Source of the DNA: a virus
Reading direction: 5' to 3' (one strand)
Virus record (IMG/VR): IMGVR_UViG_3300030406_001289
Coordinates: 563 to 44,604 of that record
DNA: 44,042 nt
The notes under the pieces were generated by a model. That model was given only the letters and a program-made list of their open reading frames with translations. It had not been told where the DNA came from and searched no databases. Within the stretch, counting starts at the first letter, position 1; each line of letters begins with the position of its first letter. Below are positions 22,327-30,320 of this stretch, in pieces. The position numbers were made by a program, and so were the translations under genes.

Positions 22327-24382
22327 GTTAGTAGTAGATATAGAAAACAGTGTAACAAAAAAAGAAAACATAATAGACAACAAGCCCCATAACAAAAACA
22401 ATGATCTAGTTTCCATAGGTATACTGGATGTAGACACTGGCGAAGAAGATTACGTGGCTGTTTATCATAAAGATGTTTCACATGGAACAGATAGGATAAA
22501 CGAAGTTAAGTATAAAATACAGATGGCTGACTTGTTGATAGGCCACAACATAAAGTATGACTTGCAATGGTTGTGGTCAGTCGGTATCAAATATGATCGT
22601 GACATATACGACACTATGATAGGTGAATACGTATTGGCTAGAGGAGAGAGGATGAGTATGTCTCTTAGTGCCTGTTGTGAGAGAAGAGACTTAGCTAATA
22701 AAAAATCTGATATAACCAAGGGCTATTGGGATAAGGGTATAGGGTACGAAGCTATGCCTTGGGATGTTGTCGAGGAGTATGGTCGGGCAGACATTCGCGC
22801 TACAAGGGATTTGTATTTAGCCCAGATAAAAGATCTGGAGAACACTACGCTGATGCCTACAGTTAATTTAAGTAACAGTATGTGTATGTGTTTATCTGAG
22901 ATGGAGTATGGTGGGTTAGCCATAGATGAGGAAAAGCTAGATCATGTTGAGTTTAACTATCGCATGGAGAAAAAGGAACTGATACGTAGGCTACAGGAAC
23001 TGGTGCATAGTTACATGGGCGATACGCCTATCAATTTAAGTAGTCCAGAGCAAGTATCATCTATGATATTCTCCTACACACCAAAGGATAAAAAGGCCCA
23101 TGCGGTATTGTATCAATTAGATAGTCCGTTTAGACCCAGGATAAGTGTAGATAGATTTAGAAAGCTGGTACGCATGGGGTGCAGAAAGGTGATGAAGACA
23201 ACGGCCTCTGTATGTAAAACGTGCAAGGGAACAGGCAAGGTACGTAAAATAAAAAAAGATGGTACGCCTTTTTCAAGAGCGCACACCTGCCATGAATGCG
23301 GTGGTGCAGGTATGAGATACGTGGAGACAGGTCAGGTTGCTGGTCTGAAGATATTCCCACCAGATAGCACATGGGTAACTGCCAACGGATTCAGTACAGA
23401 CAAAAATAAATTAAGAGTTTTAGCGAAGCAACTTAGGTCGTTGAATCCCGATAAGCATTCAGATGCCATTGAGTTCTTGGAAAAGGTAGAGCGTCTAGGT
23501 GCAGTCGAAACATATCTATCTGCGTTTGTAGAGGGTATAAAAAAAAGATTAATAGGCAACATGCTTTACGCTGACTTTAACCAGTGTCGCACCGCTACGG
23601 GTAGACTATCCTCTTCCTCCCCTAATATGCAGAATATGCCACGGGGCAATACATTCCCTGTTAAGGAGGCATTCGTATCTAGGTATGGAGATAGTGGCAC
23701 ACTACTTGAGTTTGACTTTGCACAACTCGAATTTAGGGTAGCTGCATTCCTATCTGCTGATGAGACAGCCAGACAAGAAATAGAAACAGGATTTGATGTA
23801 CACTCATACACGGCAGACTATCTAACAAACAACGGTCAGCCTACATCTAGACAGGAGGCCAAGGGCAGGACATTTGCTCCATTGTACGGGGCGATGAGTG
23901 GCACACCTGCTGAGAGGGCTTACAACTTACACTTTATTGACAAATACTCTGGCATAAAAAAGTGGCATCAGAATTTACAGACTGAGGCTATCAAAAACAA
24001 ATGTATTACATTGCCAACGGGTAGGCAGTTTGCATTCCCTCATGCCAAGAGAACAAAGACAGGGGGTGCAACGGGAGCTACAAAGATAAAGAACTACCCC
24101 GTACAGGCATTAGCTACGGCAGACATTGTACCATTATGTCTTGTCGCATTGAGAGAGGAGCTGCAAAAAAATAAATTAAGAACTACAATAGTAAACACGG
24201 TGCATGACAGTGTATTGCTCGACTGCCCGAATGAAGAAGTCGATAGGGTTGAACAACTTGTAGAAGATGTATTATCTCCTAGTTCAACTAAAGATCGTAT
24301 CTATTTATACTATAACATAAACATGGATGTACCCCTTCCTATTGACACAAAAACAGGAAGCAACTGGCTTAATATGTCTTGA
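22319..24382 (+). CDS. polA: Family-A DNA polymerase with DnaJ-like zinc finger insertion
   Basis: 687 residues from the chosen ATG (GAGG five bases upstream). The 3'-5' exonuclease domain has Asp7/Glu9 (VVDIEN), GHNIKYDLQWL (75-85) and YGRADIRATRD (154-164). Next is a DnaJ-like zinc finger with CKTCKGTGK (299-307) and CHECGGAG (324-331), the insertion described for phage HMO-2011. The polymerase core has motif A DFAQLEFR (466-473), motif B RQEAKGRTFAPLYG (511-524) and motif C VHDSV (628-632). Position 519, equivalent to E. coli Pol I 762, is Phe. This residue affects ddNTP and fidelity behaviour in marine phage polymerases. It replicates the genome with the primase and helicase. Confidence 0.92.
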   Translation: MTRLVVDIENSVTKKENIIDNKPHNKNNDLVSIGILDVDTGEEDYVAVYHKDVSHGTDRINEVKYKIQMADLLIGHNIKYDLQWLWSVGIKYDRDIYDTMIGEYVLARGERMSMSLSACCERRDLANKKSDITKGYWDKGIGYEAMPWDVVEEYGRADIRATRDLYLAQIKDLENTTLMPTVNLSNSMCMCLSEMEYGGLAIDEEKLDHVEFNYRMEKKELIRRLQELVHSYMGDTPINLSSPEQVSSMIFSYTPKDKKAHAVLYQLDSPFRPRISVDRFRKLVRMGCRKVMKTTASVCKTCKGTGKVRKIKKDGTPFSRAHTCHECGGAGMRYVETGQVAGLKIFPPDSTWVTANGFSTDKNKLRVLAKQLRSLNPDKHSDAIEFLEKVERLGAVETYLSAFVEGIKKRLIGNMLYADFNQCRTATGRLSSSSPNMQNMPRGNTFPVKEAFVSRYGDSGTLLEFDFAQLEFRVAAFLSADETARQEIETGFDVHSYTADYLTNNGQPTSRQEAKGRTFAPLYGAMSGTPAERAYNLHFIDKYSGIKKWHQNLQTEAIKNKCITLPTGRQFAFPHAKRTKTGGATGATKIKNYPVQALATADIVPLCLVALREELQKNKLRTTIVNTVHDSVLLDCPNEEVDRVEQLVEDVLSPSSTKDRIYLYYNINMDVPLPIDTKTGSNWLNMS

Positions 24383-24407
24383 CAAACATGGCTATTTTAT
24401 GTATAAC
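24379..24407 (+). promoter_or_regulatory. Sigma-70-type promoter after polA
   Basis: TTGACA, 17 bases, TATAAC (11 of 12 consensus). It overlaps the polA stop codon and drives the ssDNA-binding protein and nuclease genes. Confidence 0.8.
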
Positions 24408-24443
24408 TGAAGGTCTTGTCTTTACACAAAGAAAGGAAAAATA

Positions 24444-25316
24444 ATGGCTGAAACACAAGAACTAGTAAAGATGGAAGAGTCTGCTGTATTAGCAGAGTTA
24501 GCCAAGAGTTTTGGCGAAACAGGTGGTGAGTCTAGCTCATCTAGTTCCCTAGCTAGATTAAGGATAGAGAGGGAAAACCTAGAGGATAGCAATGGCGATA
24601 TCATCTGTCCATCTGGATACTTCTCAGTGAGTACCGAAGAAGGTAAAGTATATGCGAAAGAAGTATCCTTCCGTTACTATGAACATCGTTATAGATACAA
24701 GCGTTACGATGCATTTGCAGAGCGAGTTACTAAGGACGGTGAAAAGGTACAGGGATCATACATACATTCTGTGCTAGTTAAAGGGCCACGCGATGAAGCC
24801 CCATCAGATGATGGTGACTTCCAGTGTGGTAGGCCCCTTGAGTATATTAAAGATTGGAAGTCTCTCAGCAAAGATAGGCAGGAGTTCTTAAGATCTTGTA
24901 GGCTAATGATTATCTTTTATGGTGAAGCAACTATGAAAGGTGTCAACGAAGAGGGGAAAAAGACAGAGGTTACGTTACCCGTAGAGATAGAGCTATCGGG
25001 CAAGACCTCTGGTAAAACTTTATCTAAGTTTTTCTTGGATATGGTTTCAAAGAAACGTGTTCTTCCTAACTCTAGAATTGTTAAGATGAAGAGCAAGAGA
25101 GTGTCTGGCGGTGTCACGTACTACGACATAGATATATCTGTTACGGATGATACATCTTATCCTATGGACGATGATACGGTAGCACTATTCAGTAAGTTCC
25201 ACGATCACATAGCCCAGATTAATAAGTGGGTTATGGAGAAGCATACGTCAGCTAGTGGTTCGGCAGGGTCTGATGGAGATGATGATTTTATAGATCTCAA
25301 TGAGGATGCTGCTTAA
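24444..25316 (+). CDS. Probable single-stranded DNA-binding protein
   Basis: A 290-residue protein between polymerase and recombination nuclease, with its own strong promoter (ssDNA-binding proteins are needed in large amounts). The centre is beta-rich (SGYFSVSTEEGKVYAKEVSF, ALVKGPRDE-type loops, LMIIFYGEATMKGV, TYYDIDISVTDD). The C-terminus is a flexible acidic tail (GSDGDDDFIDLNEDAA), the hallmark of proteins such as T7 gp2.5 and SSB that hand DNA to partners. A Ser-rich linker lies near residues 30-35. I do not see an unambiguous OB-fold signature, so the call is by context and tail. A TAATG overlap couples it to the nuclease. Confidence 0.5.
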   Translation: MAETQELVKMEESAVLAELAKSFGETGGESSSSSSLARLRIERENLEDSNGDIICPSGYFSVSTEEGKVYAKEVSFRYYEHRYRYKRYDAFAERVTKDGEKVQGSYIHSVLVKGPRDEAPSDDGDFQCGRPLEYIKDWKSLSKDRQEFLRSCRLMIIFYGEATMKGVNEEGKKTEVTLPVEIELSGKTSGKTLSKFFLDMVSKKRVLPNSRIVKMKSKRVSGGVTYYDIDISVTDDTSYPMDDDTVALFSKFHDHIAQINKWVMEKHTSASGSAGSDGDDDFIDLNEDAA

Positions 25317-26191
25317 TGGATTTGAAGTTAGCCAAGGTTCTTAGTTGGCTTCAAAAGAATATGGATGGGGAGGTGTCCATGACGGAGGACACCATCTCCA
25401 CCGTATGCAATGATGTAGCTGATGCACTGCGTAAGCAGTTTGCTTCTTCAACAAATAGGAGAGAGTTTAAAGCAAGACCATCTAATCTTGGTAGGCCCTT
25501 ATGCCAGTTACAGATGGAGAAGAAAGGTGAGAAAGGTGTAGCACCTTCTTATAATTTTATCCTACGAATGATGGTAGGCGATGTAGTAGAGGCTATATTA
25601 AAGGGCGTTATAAAAGAAGCTAATCTAGAGGGATACAAGTCTTCTCAAAATCTTACTACTAAAATAGGTAAGCATACAGTAACGGGAGAGGCTGATTTAT
25701 CTTTCGATGATGGCAGAGTAGATGACATAAAATCTACTTCAGATTTTGCTTTTAGAAATAAGTTTATTAGTTGGAATGCATTAAAAGAGAAAGATTCTTT
25801 TGGGTACGTAACACAGCTACACGTATATGCTTCCGCTACGGGTAAACCTGCTGGTGGTATATGGGCAATGAACATATCTACTGGCGAACTCAACAGGATA
25901 GAAAGCACTGACACTACGGCAGAGGTGTCTAGCATTTTAAAAGAAGCAGAGAAGAAAATAGATGCATTAGTTTCAGACGCACCTTTTAAAAGATGCTTTG
26001 AAGATGAGCCAGAAACATTTAATAGAGTGCTTACTGGTAACAGAAAATTAGGTATGGAATGCTCGTGGTGTAAATATAGATTTAGTTGTTGGCCTAATTT
26101 ACAAGAGAGAGAGTCAGTATTTTCTAAGGCTAAGAGCAAACCTATAGTAGCATACACACAGTTAAACTCTATGGGAGAGGAAGCAGCATGA
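25316..26191 (+). CDS. PD-(D/E)XK exonuclease with an iron-sulfur cluster motif (Cas4/AddB-like)
   Basis: A 291-residue RecB-family nuclease. The catalytic core reads GEADLSF (Asp127), then DDIKS (Asp137, Lys139) and the YVTQLHVYA helix (Gln167). Four cysteines stand where Cas4 and AddB hold a [4Fe-4S] cluster: Cys63 (RPLCQLQM) on the N-terminal side and Cys249, Cys252, Cys258 (CSWCKYRFSC) near the C-terminus. The enzyme probably resects DNA ends or degrades host DNA for nucleotide recycling. Its start overlaps the stop of the ssDNA-binding gene, a pairing typical of phage recombination modules. Confidence 0.8.
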   Translation: MDLKLAKVLSWLQKNMDGEVSMTEDTISTVCNDVADALRKQFASSTNRREFKARPSNLGRPLCQLQMEKKGEKGVAPSYNFILRMMVGDVVEAILKGVIKEANLEGYKSSQNLTTKIGKHTVTGEADLSFDDGRVDDIKSTSDFAFRNKFISWNALKEKDSFGYVTQLHVYASATGKPAGGIWAMNISTGELNRIESTDTTAEVSSILKEAEKKIDALVSDAPFKRCFEDEPETFNRVLTGNRKLGMECSWCKYRFSCWPNLQERESVFSKAKSKPIVAYTQLNSMGEEAA

Positions 26192-26241
26192 GTATGCAAA
26201 GTACATTTGGTTTAACTACTTATGGTTGCATACAACTATAA
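26188..26241 (+). CDS. Possible 17-codon leader frame before endonuclease I
   Basis: ATG overlaps the nuclease stop (ATGA), with GAGG seven bases upstream, and the frame ends 20 bases inside the endonuclease I gene (MSMQSTFGLTTYGCIQL). The endonuclease ATG has no Shine-Dalgarno of its own, so this frame could feed ribosomes to it by termination and reinitiation. Confidence 0.3.
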   Translation: MSMQSTFGLTTYGCIQL

Positions 26242-26716
26242 AATAGCACATGGTTTTAGATCAGGTTTAGAAGAAAGAGTATGCGAACAACTAGCTTTCT
26301 TAAACATACTAGACTGCTATGAGATTAAAAAGATACCCTTTGTTCAACCAGAAAAGAACAGGAATTACACACCAGACTTTTGGCTACCTAACGGAATAAT
26401 AGTAGAAACAAAAGGTGTATTTACTGTACAAGATAGACAGAAACATTTACTAATAAAAGAACAATACCCTGATTTAGATTTAAGGTTTGTATTTTCTAAC
26501 TCTAAAAATAAATTAAGAAAAGGAAGCAAAACCACCTACGCAGATTGGTGCAACAAGTATGGTTTTATCTTTGCCGATCAGCTTATACCTGAACAATGGA
26601 TCAACGAAAAAAAGAGAGGCAACAATGAAAATAAAAAACCGAATGAATCTGCTACCAAACGAATTGTGCGTACTAATAAAAGTAAAGTCAGAAATACCCG
26701 AAGAAAAACAAATTGA
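26222..26716 (+). CDS. T7-type endonuclease I (Holliday junction resolvase)
   Basis: A 164-residue protein close to T7 gp3 along its whole length: FRSGLEERV, YTPDFWLPNGIIVETKG, KHLLIKEQYPDLDLRFVFS and ADQLIPEQWI. The catalytic residues match T7 (Glu20, Asp55, Glu65, Lys67) as Glu17, Asp52, Glu62 and Lys64. It cuts branched DNA and host DNA. Upstream in-frame codons stop seven bases before this ATG, so this is the only start, and it lacks a ribosome-binding site. The basic tail (SATKRIVRTNKSKVRNTRRK) goes beyond T7. Its end overlaps the next gene by 92 bases. Confidence 0.92.
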   Translation: MVAYNYKIAHGFRSGLEERVCEQLAFLNILDCYEIKKIPFVQPEKNRNYTPDFWLPNGIIVETKGVFTVQDRQKHLLIKEQYPDLDLRFVFSNSKNKLRKGSKTTYADWCNKYGFIFADQLIPEQWINEKKRGNNENKKPNESATKRIVRTNKSKVRNTRRKTN

Positions 26717-26954
26717 ATTTGACATACTACCAATACTTCACGAAGATATGTCAGAGCTATCCGACTCTGCGTTAGACACTGTTACAGATATAATGAAAGC
26801 AATGTGCGCTGTCGCAGTTCTTGAGCCACCTGCTCTAGATGTTTTACTTGAAATATATTATGATAAGTTTCAAGACATGGAGAGAATGAAAGCACAAGAA
26901 GAGACTGAAGGTGTCGTTATACCCTTTCCTTTTCCACCCGTAACTAAACACTAG
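26625..26954 (+). CDS. Early protein of unknown function overlapping endonuclease I
   Basis: A 109-residue protein (MKIKNRMNLLPNELCVLIKV...), acidic in the middle (IPEEKQIEFDILPILHEDMS), then helical, ending with a Pro/Phe-rich tail (VVIPFPFPPVTKH). GAGG lies five bases upstream of this ATG; the longer frame upstream lacks one. It overlaps endonuclease I by 92 bases in another frame. No family recognised. Confidence 0.55.
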   Translation: MKIKNRMNLLPNELCVLIKVKSEIPEEKQIEFDILPILHEDMSELSDSALDTVTDIMKAMCAVAVLEPPALDVLLEIYYDKFQDMERMKAQEETEGVVIPFPFPPVTKH

Positions 26955-26971
26955 CACAACAAGGACACATT

Positions 26972-27208
26972 ATGAAAGACATGGTGAACAACCCACCACA
27001 CTATAATCAGAGTGGGATAGAGTGCATAGATGCAATAGAAGCTGCACTATTACCTAACTTTAAATATTACCTGCAAGGTAACATACTGAAGTACCTTTGG
27101 CGATTCGATTACAAAGGTAAACCAACTGAAGATTTAAAAAAAGCACAATGGTATTTAAACAAGCTAATAAAAGTTGTTGAAGAAGAAGAAAACGAAAGGG
27201 GTATATAA
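26972..27208 (+). CDS. DUF3310 protein
   Basis: A 78-residue protein containing NPPHYNQSGIECIDAIEAAL and GNILKYLWRFDYKGKPTEDL, KKAQWYLNKLI, the DUF3310 (SaV-like) pattern. The family is very common in phages. Some members have been annotated as nucleotide-kinase-associated. The function is not firmly established. It is followed one base later by the ribonucleotide reductase. Confidence 0.85.
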   Translation: MKDMVNNPPHYNQSGIECIDAIEAALLPNFKYYLQGNILKYLWRFDYKGKPTEDLKKAQWYLNKLIKVVEEEENERGI

Positions 27209-27209
27209 A

Positions 27210-28916
27210 GTGTCATCATTCAGATCTAACAATAATCCACAATTTAGAAATAAGTTCTCAGAAGATATATTTAAATACAAGTATGCACATGAGGGGTGTG
27301 AAACATGGTCTGATTTAGCATCTACACTCGTAAAGGATGTGTGTGGTACTTTACGAACAGGTGAACAAAACCTGATGACACTTGACGAGCAGGACGCTCT
27401 TACCAGATATATAGATGAATTGAAGTTTATTCCTGGGGGTAGATATCTTTACTATGCAGGACGCAAGAAACGGTTCTACAATAACTGTTTCCTGTTAAAG
27501 GCAGAAGAGGATACGCGAGAGGATTGGGCTAACCTAAGTTGGAAAGCTGAATCCTGCCTGATGACGGGCGGTGGTATTGGGGTAGACTATTCGGTGTATC
27601 GAGAGGCAGGTAAAGTTCTTGGGGGGTCTGGCGGTTTATCTTCTGGCCCTATTCCTAAAATGCAAATGATAAACTCTATAGGACAGAAGGTAATGCAGGG
27701 TGGATCTCGTAGGTCTGCTATCTACGCATCTCTTAACTGGAAACACAAAGATGTATCTACGTTCCTCCACGCGAAGGATTGGGATACGATGCCAGTCGGT
27801 GACACTGGTTTTACTTTGAAGCAAATAAAAGAGCAGGACTTTAATTTTCCTGCACCATTGGATATGACAAACATATCTATTAACTATGATACAGAGTGGT
27901 TGCTAAACTATTGGAATGGCGAAGGGTGCGGGGATACCTTCAAGGAAAACATAGCTCAAGCTATGCGTACAGGAGAACCTGGGTTTAGCTTTAATTTTAT
28001 GGAGAATGAAAATGAAACTCTACGTAATGCATGTACTGAGGTGTGCAGCGGCGATGATTCTGATGTATGCAATCTTGGCAGTGTTAATTTTGGCAGGATT
28101 GAGGACATATCTGAGTTAGCAGATATAGTTAATCTGGCTACTAAATTTCTTATATGCGGAACACTCAGGGCAGAGTTACCTTACCAAAAGGTCTATGATG
28201 TTAGGGAAAAGAATAGGCGATTGGGTTTAGGTATTATGGGTTTACATGAATGGTTAATTAAAAAAGGAGAAAAATATGAAGTTACTGGAGAGCTTCATCG
28301 CTGGTTGGCAGTTTACAAAGGAGTCAGTGATGATGTGTCTAGACGATTTGCGGATGCACTATCAATATCTAGGCCCGTGGCAAATCGTGCTATCGCTCCA
28401 ACAGGTAGCATTAGTATTCTTGCTGGGTCTTCTTCTGGTATAGAACCTATTTTTGCGGTAGCATATAAAAGAAGGTATCTTACGGGAGGACACAGATGGA
28501 AGTATCAGTACGTAGTTGATTCATCTGCACAAGAATTAATAGACACCTACGGTGTAGATCCTGATAGTATTGAGTCTGCATTAGACTTAGCAGAGGACTA
28601 CAAAAGACGTATCCGCTTTCAAGCAGACGTACAAGATTATGTTGATATGTCTATTAGTTCGACAATCAATTTACCTGCTTGGGGTAGTAAACTTAACAAC
28701 CCTGATCTCGTAGATGATTTTGCAGACACCCTAGCTAGTTATTCTCATAGATTACGAGGCTTCACAGTTTACCCTGATGGATCTAGGGGCGGTCAACCTC
28801 TTACATCTGTGCCTTATTCTGAGGCAGTAGACAAACTTGGCGAAGAATTTGACGAACACGTAGAGACACATGATATATGTGAGATCAGTGGTACAGGGGG
28901 AGTATGTAGTGTTTAA
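27210..28916 (+). CDS. nrdJ: Class II (B12-dependent) ribonucleotide reductase
   Basis: 568 residues from a GTG with AGGGG eight bases upstream (an in-frame TTG farther upstream lacks one). It matches the adenosylcobalamin-dependent type: the first active-site Cys93 (NNCFLLK), ESCLMTGGGIGVDYS, QGGSRRSA, the finger loop NACTE (273-277), Cys287 (CNLGSVNF), APTGSISILAGSSSGIEP (cf. the class II glycyl/loop region) and a C-terminal redox pair Cys557/Cys566 (CEISGTGGVC). There is no small subunit gene nearby, as expected for class II. It makes deoxynucleotides, so the host must supply B12. Confidence 0.9.
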   Translation: MSSFRSNNNPQFRNKFSEDIFKYKYAHEGCETWSDLASTLVKDVCGTLRTGEQNLMTLDEQDALTRYIDELKFIPGGRYLYYAGRKKRFYNNCFLLKAEEDTREDWANLSWKAESCLMTGGGIGVDYSVYREAGKVLGGSGGLSSGPIPKMQMINSIGQKVMQGGSRRSAIYASLNWKHKDVSTFLHAKDWDTMPVGDTGFTLKQIKEQDFNFPAPLDMTNISINYDTEWLLNYWNGEGCGDTFKENIAQAMRTGEPGFSFNFMENENETLRNACTEVCSGDDSDVCNLGSVNFGRIEDISELADIVNLATKFLICGTLRAELPYQKVYDVREKNRRLGLGIMGLHEWLIKKGEKYEVTGELHRWLAVYKGVSDDVSRRFADALSISRPVANRAIAPTGSISILAGSSSGIEPIFAVAYKRRYLTGGHRWKYQYVVDSSAQELIDTYGVDPDSIESALDLAEDYKRRIRFQADVQDYVDMSISSTINLPAWGSKLNNPDLVDDFADTLASYSHRLRGFTVYPDGSRGGQPLTSVPYSEAVDKLGEEFDEHVETHDICEISGTGGVCSV

Positions 28917-29106
28917 TAGATACAAGCCTACGCACAAGAAGAAGCGTAAGCACCTCAATGAGAAAGCATTCTTTGAAGGACGAGAGGGCTTTAGGGTTAA
29001 TAGCTATAACCCGTATAGACAAAGATCTCTAGAGTACAAAGAGTGGGAGCGAGGTTATAACAGGCAATACTTTATTAATTTAAACAAATTAAATAGGGCT
29101 GCGTGA
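28909..29106 (+). CDS. Ribosome-modulation-factor-like protein
   Basis: A 65-residue basic protein starting at a GTG that overlaps the reductase stop, with GGAG six bases upstream. The second half, AFFEGREGFRVNSYNPYRQR then SLEYKEWERGYNRQ, follows the RMF pattern: a helix with an 'A..xG...G' face, then NPY, then a W..GY/W helix. Bacterial RMF, about 55 residues, has CPY and WLGGWR at these places and binds 70S ribosomes to make inactive dimers. The match is to a pattern, not a long identity. A basic N-terminus (NRYKPTHKKKRKHL) is extra. Confidence 0.45.
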   Translation: MFNRYKPTHKKKRKHLNEKAFFEGREGFRVNSYNPYRQRSLEYKEWERGYNRQYFINLNKLNRAA

Positions 29107-29107
29107 T

Positions 29108-29545
29108 ATGCAGTTGCCACTATTTCCTACATTAGAACATGAGGATCTTGGTGGAGGGGAGGGTAAGGTATGTAGTAAATGTAATACATATCTTCCCCTG
29201 TCTGCTTTTTCTCCGCATTCAGGTGGTAACTTTCTAAGACCAGAATGTAAAACGTGTAACAATGAATTATATAAAGTAAGAGAAAGATTACGACAAGAAA
29301 ATGGTATGCCAGAAGAGGGATACACTTGCCCTATTTGTGGTGGGGATTCAGAAAGAGTAAAGGGCAAAGGTAATACAAAAAACGGGCCTTGGGTGCTAGA
29401 TCATTGCCATGACACAGAAACATTTAGGGGATGGTTGTGCCACAAATGTAATCGTGCCTTGGGTGGTTTTGATGATGATCCAGACATACTAAAAAGAGCA
29501 TTAAATTATTTAGAAAATCATCTTAGAAAAATTTTTACTGTATAG
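29108..29545 (+). CDS. Recombination endonuclease VII-like nuclease
   Basis: A 145-residue treble-clef (His-Me finger) nuclease. Zinc ligands come from CPICGGDSE and CHKCNRALGG. The catalytic motif WVLDHCHDTETFRGWLC carries the HCH and Asp-His residues. An extra N-terminal zinc-ribbon-like element (CSKCNTYLPLSAFSPH, then CKTCNNE) comes before it. Endonuclease VII resolves branched DNA, a second such enzyme beside endonuclease I. Its ATG follows the previous stop by one base, with no strong Shine-Dalgarno. Confidence 0.85.
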   Translation: MQLPLFPTLEHEDLGGGEGKVCSKCNTYLPLSAFSPHSGGNFLRPECKTCNNELYKVRERLRQENGMPEEGYTCPICGGDSERVKGKGNTKNGPWVLDHCHDTETFRGWLCHKCNRALGGFDDDPDILKRALNYLENHLRKIFTV

Positions 29546-29554
29546 GATATTAAC

Positions 29555-29875
29555 ATGAAAAATAAATTAGCATTAGGGGGAATAACAATTGCTTTACTGT
29601 TATCTTTTGTTGGACTATCCAACGCTCAACCAACATCGAGTATGGAATGTAAACCGCTTCCAATGTCTGCTGGAGTTATTGAAGGTCTTCACAAAGAAAG
29701 AATAGTGTTTAGAGGGGTATCTAATCGAGGTCATGTAACCATAATACACTTAAATAAAGATACGGGTACATGGTCTGCTAATGTTATATTGCCAACAAGG
29801 ATAACTGAATTGTGCATGGTTGATGCTGGTACAACAGGTGAGATAACAGATACTACTTTTATGGAAGAAAAATAG
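29555..29875 (+). CDS. Secreted or periplasmic protein with signal peptide
   Basis: A 106-residue protein starting MKNKLALGG, then a hydrophobic core (ITIALLLSFVGLS) and a signal peptidase I site (NA before QPTSS). The mature part is beta-rich with two cysteines (MECKPL and TELCMVD) that may form a disulfide in the periplasm. It is the last plus-strand gene before the convergence. Possible roles are envelope changes or superinfection exclusion; no family is recognised. Confidence 0.65.
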   Translation: MKNKLALGGITIALLLSFVGLSNAQPTSSMECKPLPMSAGVIEGLHKERIVFRGVSNRGHVTIIHLNKDTGTWSANVILPTRITELCMVDAGTTGEITDTTFMEEK

Positions 29876-29904
29876 GCTAAATTGCGTATACGGCACTTTA
29901 AGGG

Positions 29905-29995
29905 GGGCTACAGAGCAAGTAGGCAAAATCTGGACTATACCTACCAGAGGGTATCTTTGCAGCCCATTCTGCCTCATCCTACGAGGTCGTTTTTT
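29905..29995 (+). terminator. Structured convergence region with weak terminator
   Basis: GGGCT (29905-29909) pairs with AGCCC (29961-29965), with alternative inner stems GTAGG/CCTAC, TCTGG/CCAGA and ATACC/GGTAT. Then CCTC/GAGG (29972-29986) is followed by six T (29990-29995). The last hairpin is only 4 bp. It ends the plus arm and lies at the end of the minus gene there. Confidence 0.4.
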
Positions 29996-30320
29996 CTATA
30001 TCCTTAATAATTTTCTCTAATTTGTAGAATTTTATACGATCATTGGGTAGGTATCGCCAAACTGTTCCTCTTCCATTATGTATCTGTATTATTGTCTCAT
30101 AAAATCCTATCTTTACTATGATACCTCGCTCTCCATCTAACAAACAAGTATCGCCTTCGTTAAAACTAGAGTGCATTCTAAACTTAATTCCATTCATAAA
30201 GTTGGTAGCAAAGTCACGTACCATCAACGTGAGTATCAACGCCAACATTATAACTAGCATAGGAGTAATCAACTCTACTAGTTCAATAGACATACTGTTT
30301 ATATCTGTAAGCTCTTTCAT
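29979..30320 (-). CDS. Small MscS-like membrane protein
   Basis: A 113-residue protein: one hydrophobic segment near residues 15-35 (ELITPMLVIMLALILTLMVR), then a short beta domain with FNEGDTCLLDGERGIIVKIG and ETIIQIHNGRGTVWRYLPND. The pair resembles the pore helix and beta domain of MscS mechanosensitive channels, cut down to a single membrane pass. It is the last gene of the minus arm. It could form an oligomeric pore, or only mimic one. A TAG stop is followed by 26 more open codons; I see no evidence for read-through. Confidence 0.55.
   Translation of the reverse strand: MKELTDINSMSIELVELITPMLVIMLALILTLMVRDFATNFMNGIKFRMHSSFNEGDTCLLDGERGIIVKIGFYETIIQIHNGRGTVWRYLPNDRIKFYKLEKIIKDIEKTTS

Noticed and set aside
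29901-29978. 26 open codons after the TAG stop of the MscS-like gene, suggesting amber read-through
   Set aside because: A run of that length without a stop is expected by chance in about three of ten cases, no suppressor tRNA is seen, and the region is a structured convergence zone.
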